Below, piece by piece: positions 58,795 through 64,000 of a stretch of 64,000 nucleotides of DNA (within the stretch, counting starts at the first letter, position 1; every line of letters starts with the position of its first letter). Below the pieces are notes generated by a model. The model did no database searches, was not told where the DNA came from, and saw nothing but the letters and a program-made list of their open reading frames with translations. The position numbers and the translations under genes were made by a program. Origin of the DNA: Betaproteobacteria bacterium (GTDB lineage Bacteria; Pseudomonadota; Gammaproteobacteria; Burkholderiales; SG8-39). The DNA is taken from the NCBI GenBank assembly GCA_016210745.1, contig JACQTO010000142.1:19293-83292 (forward strand), written 5' to 3'.

Positions 58795-60123
58795 TTATGA
58801 TTCTGTTGCTAACTTATTCTGCCATAAAAGCGCAAGCTTGTCCAAAGTACCGGCCTCGAAATCCACGAGTTCGTGACTTTCGACCGCAAGTCGCCCGGCG
58901 ATCCATACGTGGCTCACGTTTTCCCGCCCAGCGACGTAGGCAAGATGCGAGATGGGATCGTAACAGGGCCAGAATCCGGGCCCCTCGAACGAGACCGCAC
59001 ATAGGTCCGCGGCCTTGCCAATTGCGATCGAGCCGGTCTCGGAGCCCAGGCCCAGCGCCTGCGCCCCGCCGAGCGTGGCCGCCCGCAGCGCCGCATGCGC
59101 CGGCATCGCTTCGGCATCGCCGCTCAGGCCCTTGGCGAGCAGCGCCGCGGCGCGCATTTCCTGGAACACATCGAGACGATTGTTGCTCGCCGCGCCATCG
59201 GTGCCAAGGCCGAGGTTGATTGAGCGCGCGAGCATCTGCGCCACCGGCGCAAGCCCGCTCGCGAGCTTGAGATTCGACGATGGGCAGTGAGCGACCGAAC
59301 AGCCGAAGCGCGCCAGCAGGTCCAGTTCATCGGGGGACACATGCACGGCGTTGGCGGCGATCAGTCGAGCGTCGGCGACGCCCAATGTGCTCAGCCGTTC
59401 CAATGGCCGCACCTTGTGCCGGGACAGACTCGCATCGATTTCGGTACGGGTCTCGTGCAAGTGCAGATGGATTTGCAGGTCGAGTTCCTCGGCGATCGTG
59501 AGGATGCGCTCGATTGTCTTGTCGGCGAGCCGGTCGGTGCGGTGCGGCGCCATGCAGAACGACAGCAGTGGGTTTCCCCGGTGCTCGTCGCGCACTGCCA
59601 AGCCCTTGGCGAGGTAGTCATCCGGGTCGGTTGCGTATTGGGTCGCGGAGTCGGAGATGATGATACCGATCGCGGCGCGCATGCCGCAGGCGATCGCCGC
59701 GCTCGCGGCCGACCCGGGGAAAAAGTACATGTCGTTGAAGCAGGTCACGCCGCCACGCAGCATTTCGGCACACGCGAGCATAGTCCCGTCATGGACGAAT
59801 TCCGGCGACAGGTGTTTCGCCTCGGCCGGCGCTATGCAATTCCGCATCCAACTCGTCGCGTCCAAGTCGTCGGCCAGTCCGCGCATAAGCGTCATCGCCG
59901 CGTGCGTATGCAGATTGATCAGGCCGGGGATCAGGGCATGTCGTGATAACGTGAAGCGGCGCCCGGCGCGAAAACGTTCGCCCACTTCAGCGGTGGGAAC
60001 GATTGCGACGATTCTGCCGGCACGCACGGCCACGCTGTGATCGGCAAGCACCCTCCGGTCGGGTTCGACCGGTATTACCCAGCGCGCATCGATAAGGCTA
60101 TCGACCAGATCCGGGGCTGTCAT
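58795..60123 (-). CDS. Amidohydrolase, 5-methylthioadenosine/S-adenosylhomocysteine deaminase-like
   Basis: This 442-residue TRZ/ATZ family metallohydrolase has HxH metal ligands in IPGLINLHTHAAMTLMRGLA, further ligands in QIHLHLHET and VHVSPDELDLLARFG, and HCPSSNLKLASGLAPV and LGLGTDGAASNNRLDVFQEM, motifs typical of MtaD/SahH deaminases. It probably deaminates S-adenosylhomocysteine or methylthioadenosine. This fits the downstream ubiG, whose reaction yields SAH. It lies between the two OmpA-family genes on the same strand. Confidence 0.88.
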   Translation of the reverse strand: MTAPDLVDSLIDARWVIPVEPDRRVLADHSVAVRAGRIVAIVPTAEVGERFRAGRRFTLSRHALIPGLINLHTHAAMTLMRGLADDLDATSWMRNCIAPAEAKHLSPEFVHDGTMLACAEMLRGGVTCFNDMYFFPGSAASAAIACGMRAAIGIIISDSATQYATDPDDYLAKGLAVRDEHRGNPLLSFCMAPHRTDRLADKTIERILTIAEELDLQIHLHLHETRTEIDASLSRHKVRPLERLSTLGVADARLIAANAVHVSPDELDLLARFGCSVAHCPSSNLKLASGLAPVAQMLARSINLGLGTDGAASNNRLDVFQEMRAAALLAKGLSGDAEAMPAHAALRAATLGGAQALGLGSETGSIAIGKAADLCAVSFEGPGFWPCYDPISHLAYVAGRENVSHVWIAGRLAVESHELVDFEAGTLDKLALLWQNKLATES

Positions 60124-60140
60124 CGCGTTTCAGTCCGCTG

Positions 60141-60172
60141 AAAAAAAAGCCCCGCCGTCGCGGGGCCCTTTG
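60141..60172 (-). terminator. Rho-independent terminator of the second ompA-like gene
   Basis: Read on the minus strand, GGGCCCCGCGACGGCGGGGC pairs (GCCCCGCC arm with CGCGGGGCCC) and is followed by a run of eight T. It lies just past the stop of the OmpA-family gene and 18 bases before the deaminase start, separating the two. Confidence 0.85.
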
Positions 60173-60187
60173 TTGCCAGTGCCTGGA

Positions 60188-60883
60188 CTACTTGCCCGGA
60201 CCCTTGATCGACACTGCCACACGTCGGTTGGGCGCGAGGCAGGCAATCAACTCCTTGCGGTTCTTCGAGTCCGGACAGAACTTGGCCGGTACCGTCTTGC
60301 CCATGCCGATGGTTTCGATCTTGTCTTTGGGAACGCCTTTGGAGACCAGATAGGCCTTCACGGCGTCGGCACGCTTCTCGGAGAGCTTCTGATTGAACTG
60401 CTGGCTGCCCAGGCGGTCGGTGTGCCCTTCGATAACCACCGATTCGAGTGTCGCGCAGGTGGCGATCCGGCCGACAACGTCCTTGTCGAGGCGCGCCTTG
60501 GCCGCATTATTGAGCGTCGCTTTGTTGAATGCGAACAACTGATCGGAAACCAGCACCACGGATCCGTCGCAGCGTTTGGGCGCGGCAGGCTTGGCAGCGG
60601 CGGGGGCGGGGCGCGGCACAGGTGCCGGTGCCACGGGGCGCGGAGGCGGCGCGGCCGGTCTTACCGCCGGCACAGGCGCCGGCTTGGGAGCGAGATCAGG
60701 GTCGCATTGCGCGGTTGCCATAGCCGGTGACCAGTAGCCGGTGCGCCAGCACAATCCAAAAGCGTCCATGACGACCGCGCCGCGGGTATCGGTCGCGTAG
60801 CCCGTGACTTGTGCCTGAGCGTCGACGACATGAAATGAGCCGGCCAGCGCAATGGATGCGGCGAGATACGCGAGTGGTTTCAA
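60188..60883 (-). CDS. OmpA-family protein, paralogue 2
   Basis: This 231-residue protein is the same length as the OmpA-family gene at 58022 and shares its parts: signal peptide (YLAASIALAGSFHVVDAQAQ), FGLCWRTGYWSPAMATAQCD, a Pro-rich linker, and an OmpA domain with VIEGHTDRLGSQQFNQKLSE and CLAPNRRVAVSIKGPGK. A TTG start at 60883 is chosen because GGGGGAG precedes it by 6 bases; no good ATG is available. Both genes are probably anchors for outer-membrane stability, and paralogy by duplication is likely. Confidence 0.92.
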   Translation of the reverse strand: MKPLAYLAASIALAGSFHVVDAQAQVTGYATDTRGAVVMDAFGLCWRTGYWSPAMATAQCDPDLAPKPAPVPAVRPAAPPPRPVAPAPVPRPAPAAAKPAAPKRCDGSVVLVSDQLFAFNKATLNNAAKARLDKDVVGRIATCATLESVVIEGHTDRLGSQQFNQKLSEKRADAVKAYLVSKGVPKDKIETIGMGKTVPAKFCPDSKNRKELIACLAPNRRVAVSIKGPGK

Positions 60884-61133
60884 TTTGACTCCCCCTTTTT
60901 GGCTGAGCGCCGAGTCGACGGCGCATTGACTTCCCCTCAACAAATCATACAACACATTTCCCGAGGTCGGTAAAGGTCGCCACGGAAGGACTCGGCTCGG
61001 TCGTCATGGGGCCGCCGATATCCGAGTTTCGCGAACGTGGCGATACTTCTGGCGACGTGAAGATGCTAAAATTCCACCTTTTCGGCGGGTGGACTTTGAC
61101 GCTCACCTAGCGCTCGCTGCCCCGCCGCACCCG

Positions 61134-63761
61134 ATGGAAACATTCGCCAAGGAAACGCTCCCGGTCAGTCTCGAAGAGGAGATGCGCCGTTCGTATCTCG
61201 ATTACGCGATGAGCGTGATCGTGGGCCGCGCGTTACCCGATGTGCGCGACGGACTCAAGCCGGTGCACCGGCGCGTGCTGTTTGCGATGCACGAACTGTC
61301 GAACGACTGGAACCGGGCCTACAAGAAGTCGGCGCGAATCGTGGGGGACGTGATCGGCAAGTATCATCCGCACGGCGATTCTGCCGTTTACGACACGATC
61401 GTGCGCATGGCGCAGGATTTTTCGCTGCGTTACATGCTGGTCGACGGGCAAGGCAACTTTGGCTCGATCGATGGCGACAACGCCGCCGCCATGCGCTACA
61501 CCGAGATCCGCATGGCGCGCATCGGCCACGAGCTGCTCGCCGACATCGACAAGGAGACGGTGGACTTCGGGCCGAACTACGACGGTTCGGAGCACGAACC
61601 GCTGATCCTTCCGTCGCGCATTCCGAACCTGCTGATCAACGGGTCCTCGGGCATTGCCGTGGGTATGGCGACCAATATTCCACCGCACAACCTGTCGGAA
61701 GTGGTCGATGCCTGCCTCGCCGTGCTCGGCAATCCAGATGTCACCGTCGACGAGTTGATCAAGATCGTTCCGGCGCCCGATTTCCCGACGGCCGGCATCA
61801 TCTACGGCGTGTCGGGCGTGCACGAAGGCTACCGCACCGGCCGTGGCCGGGTGGTGATGCGAGGGCGCACGCACTTCGAGGACATCGGCAAGGGCGATCG
61901 CCAGGCGGTCATTGTCGACGAGCTTCCCTACCAGGTGAACAAGAAGGTGCTGCTCGAGCGTATCGCCGAACTGGTGGGCGAGAAGAAAATCGAGGGCATC
62001 TCCGATATTCGCGACGAGTCGGACAAGTCGGGCATGCGGGTCGTGATCGAGCTCAAGCGCGGCGAGCTCCCCGAGGTCGTGCTGAATAATCTGTACAAGC
62101 ACACGCAGCTGCAGGACAGCTTCGGCATGAACATGGTCGCGCTGGTGGACAACCAGCCGAAGGTGCTCAATCTCAAGCAGCTGATCGAGTCGTTCATCTG
62201 GCATCGCCGCGAGGTCGTCACCCGGCGCACGGTGTTTGAACTCAAGAAGGCGCGCGAACGCGGCCATATCCTCGAGGGTCTGGCGGTCGCACTGTCCAAC
62301 GTCGATGACGTCATCGAGCTGATCAAAAAGGCGCCGACCCCGGCCGACGCGAAGCGCGGCCTGATGGCGAAAGCGTGGCGCTCGCAGCTGGTGCGCGACA
62401 TGCTCGACCGCGCGAGCGCGCAGTCGTTCCGGCCGGAGGGGCTGGCGCCGGAGTTCGGGCACAAGGATGCAGGTTACAGGCTCTCGGACGAACAGGCGCA
62501 GGCAATCCTCGAGCTCCGGCTGCAGAGGCTGACCGGGCTCGAGCAGGACAAGATCCTCGCCGAGTACAGGCAGGTGATGGAAAACATTGCCGATCTGCTC
62601 GACGTTCTCGACAAACCCGCGCGCATCACCGCGATGATCGGTGATGAGTTGCGGCAGGTGCGCGCGCAGTACGGCGACGCGCGGCGCAGCGAGATCGAGA
62701 TCAACACCGAGGACATATCGCTCGAGGACCTCATCGCGCCGCAGGACATGGTGGTCACTTTCTCGCACAGCGGCTATGTGAAGTCGCAGCCCCTGGCCGA
62801 CTACCGCGCGCAGCGGCGCGGCGGCCGCGGCAGGCAGGCTGCGGCAACCAAGGAAGACGATTTCATCGAGCGGCTGTTCGTTGCTCACTCGCACGACTAT
62901 CTGCTGTGCTTTTCCGACCGCGGCCGGTTGTACTGGCTGAAGGTCTACGAGGTTCCGCAGGGCAGCAGCACCAGTCGCGGAAAGCCCGTCGTGAACATGT
63001 TCCCGCTCGAGGAAGGCGAGAAGATCACGGCGGTCGTTCCGGTCAAGGAGTTCGACGATCAGCACTTTGTCTTCATGGCTACCTCGCAGGGCACGGTTAA
63101 GAAGACCCCACTTTCCGATTTCTCACGTCCGCGCCCCTCGGGGATCATCGCCGTTAGCCTGGACGAGGATGACTTCTTGATCGGCGCTGCGCTGACCGAT
63201 GGCGGCTACGACGTGATGCTCTTTTCCGATGCCGGCAAGGCGGTGCGGTTCGGGGAGGGCGACGTGCGTCCGATGGGGCGGCAGGCGGCTGGCGTGCGCG
63301 GCATGCGCCTGGCGGAGGACGGCAGCCCGCACGCGGTCTGCATGCTGGTCGCAAAGGATGAGAACCAGACTGTGCTCACCGCGACCGAGAACGGCTTCGG
63401 CAAGCGCACGCCGATCGCCGACTATACGCGCCATGCTCGTGGGACGCAGGGTATGATGGCAATCCAGACGAATGTGCGCAACGGCAGGCTCGTGGGGGCG
63501 ATTCTCGTCCACGACAGCGACGAGGTGATGCTGATCTCGACGGGCGGGGTGCTGATCCGCACCAAGGTCTTGCAGATCCGCGAACAGGGACGCACCACGC
63601 AGGGCGTGACGCTTATTTCTCTCGGCGAGAATGAAAAGCTCGCCGGACTGCAGCGCGTTGCGGAGAGGGACGAGGACGAGGCGAACGGTTCTCCGGAGGG
63701 CGGCGCGGGGGGCACTCAGCCGGGATCAGCCGACGGCGGCGAAGGCGCACAGGCCAAGTAA
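61134..63761 (+). CDS. gyrA: DNA gyrase subunit A
   Basis: This 875-residue topoisomerase subunit has the catalytic tyrosine Y122 in [20 protein letters not shown] and quinolone-determining residues Ser83 and Asp87 ([17 protein letters not shown]), the wild-type pair, numbered as in E. coli. The GyrA-box is QRRGGRG, needed for DNA wrapping, and the C-terminal beta-pinwheel follows. The start METFAKE at 61134 is conventional; a GTG 15 codons upstream is not needed. The stop overlaps the serC start (TAATG). A -10-like TAAAAT lies at about 61067. Confidence 0.97.
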   Translation: METFAKETLPVSLEEEMRRSYLDYAMSVIVGRALPDVRDGLKPVHRRVLFAMHELSNDWNRAYKKSARIVGDVIGKYHPHGDSAVYDTIVRMAQDFSLRYMLVDGQGNFGSIDGDNAAAMRYTEIRMARIGHELLADIDKETVDFGPNYDGSEHEPLILPSRIPNLLINGSSGIAVGMATNIPPHNLSEVVDACLAVLGNPDVTVDELIKIVPAPDFPTAGIIYGVSGVHEGYRTGRGRVVMRGRTHFEDIGKGDRQAVIVDELPYQVNKKVLLERIAELVGEKKIEGISDIRDESDKSGMRVVIELKRGELPEVVLNNLYKHTQLQDSFGMNMVALVDNQPKVLNLKQLIESFIWHRREVVTRRTVFELKKARERGHILEGLAVALSNVDDVIELIKKAPTPADAKRGLMAKAWRSQLVRDMLDRASAQSFRPEGLAPEFGHKDAGYRLSDEQAQAILELRLQRLTGLEQDKILAEYRQVMENIADLLDVLDKPARITAMIGDELRQVRAQYGDARRSEIEINTEDISLEDLIAPQDMVVTFSHSGYVKSQPLADYRAQRRGGRGRQAAATKEDDFIERLFVAHSHDYLLCFSDRGRLYWLKVYEVPQGSSTSRGKPVVNMFPLEEGEKITAVVPVKEFDDQHFVFMATSQGTVKKTPLSDFSRPRPSGIIAVSLDEDDFLIGAALTDGGYDVMLFSDAGKAVRFGEGDVRPMGRQAAGVRGMRLAEDGSPHAVCMLVAKDENQTVLTATENGFGKRTPIADYTRHARGTQGMMAIQTNVRNGRLVGAILVHDSDEVMLISTGGVLIRTKVLQIREQGRTTQGVTLISLGENEKLAGLQRVAERDEDEANGSPEGGAGGTQPGSADGGEGAQAK

Positions 63762-64000
63762 TGCGTCGCGTGTACAACTTCAGTGCCGGCCCGGCCATGC
63801 TCCCGCAGGAGGTTCTCGCGCGTGCCGGCGACGAGATGCTCGATTGGCACGGCTCGGGCATGTGCGTGATGGAGATGAGTCACCGCGGTGCGGAGTTCAT
63901 GGCGATCGCCGCGGAAGCGGAGAAGGACTTGCGCGATCTGCTCGCAGTGCCCTCTAACTATAAGGTGCTGTTTCTCTCAGGTGGAGCAACCCAGCAGTTC
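63761..64000 (+). CDS. serC: Phosphoserine aminotransferase, N-terminal part (cut by window end)
   Basis: The first 80 codons read [40 protein letters not shown] and [12 protein letters not shown], the unmistakable N-terminus of SerC, which makes phosphoserine from 3-phosphohydroxypyruvate and also serves pyridoxal synthesis. It starts at the ATG overlapping the gyrA stop, so gyrA and serC are co-transcribed. The remainder lies beyond the window. Confidence 0.95.
   Translation, partial: MRRVYNFSAGPAMLPQEVLARAGDEMLDWHGSGMCVMEMSHRGAEFMAIAAEAEKDLRDLLAVPSNYKVLFLSGGATQQF

Noticed and set aside
61233..63065. Long antisense open frame opposite gyrA
   Set aside because: It mirrors the conserved gyrA sequence and has no motifs or plausible start site.
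1..64000. CRISPR arrays, prophage or integrase genes
   Set aside because: No regularly spaced repeats with unique spacers and no phage structural or integrase proteins were found; the 36-residue coding repeats are not CRISPR.

Overview
The window looks like a chromosomal segment of a betaproteobacterium, probably Burkholderiales-like. The tmRNA (56028-56390, minus strand) encodes the tag ANDERFALAA, a form known from Bordetella-type betaproteobacteria. Further support comes from the block gph-ubiG-OmpA-amidohydrolase-OmpA next to gyrA-serC, three complete Bug/TctC periplasmic binding proteins plus two remnants, and EarP beside an EF-P with Arg32. There are no tRNA or rRNA genes, no prophage, no CRISPR array and no complete insertion sequence. 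Small non-coding repeats are frequent.

Layout. (1) 0.2-5.7 kb: a minus-strand operon for CoA-thioester catabolism (SCP2-type thiolase, DUF35 partner, acyl-CoA synthetase, two divergent acyl-CoA dehydrogenases). (2) 5.9-15.1 kb: a SEC-C/TPR/methyltransferase fusion, an Lrp regulator divergent from a cysteine-synthase-like enzyme, a DsbG-like lipoprotein, a GMC oxidoreductase, a UbiD decarboxylase and an MFS transporter. (3) 15.3-24 kb: a Bug protein, then a tungstate module (ModE-like regulator with a binding-protein domain, tupBCA, a Mop-domain protein), then a three-subunit molybdenum hydroxylase. (4) 24-29.8 kb: beta and gamma subunits of a sodium-pumping decarboxylase, the gamma gene only 50 codons long, downstream of a bioA-F-D-B operon that makes the biotin such pumps need. 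(5) 30-39.8 kb: a 3-hydroxyacyl-CoA dehydrogenase, a universal stress protein, and a locus of a TPR-CHAT protease-like protein, a CHASE2 adenylate cyclase and a small exported protein. Two copies of one structured repeat lie on either side of that locus. (6) 39.9-46.8 kb: a kinase-like fusion, an unknown 545-residue protein, earP and efp (EF-P arginine rhamnosylation), and a fusion of fumarylacetoacetate hydrolase with ketopantoate reductase. (7) 46.9-52.1 kb: a rearranged stretch with Bug genes and remnants, a TolC-like protein and two tandem glycine-rich secreted repeat proteins. (8) 52.3-64 kb: a DUF4010 membrane protein, htpX, an amidase, tmRNA, gph, ubiG, two OmpA-family paralogues flanking an MTA/SAH deaminase-like hydrolase, gyrA, and the start of serC.

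The most unusual parts are the CHAT/cyclase/exported-protein locus with its flanking structured repeats, the tandem glycine-rich genes with traces of segmental duplication, the tungstate-uptake plus molybdenum-hydroxylase island, and three families of palindromic repeats inserted at gene ends. Functions are inferred from motifs read by eye; no database search was possible.
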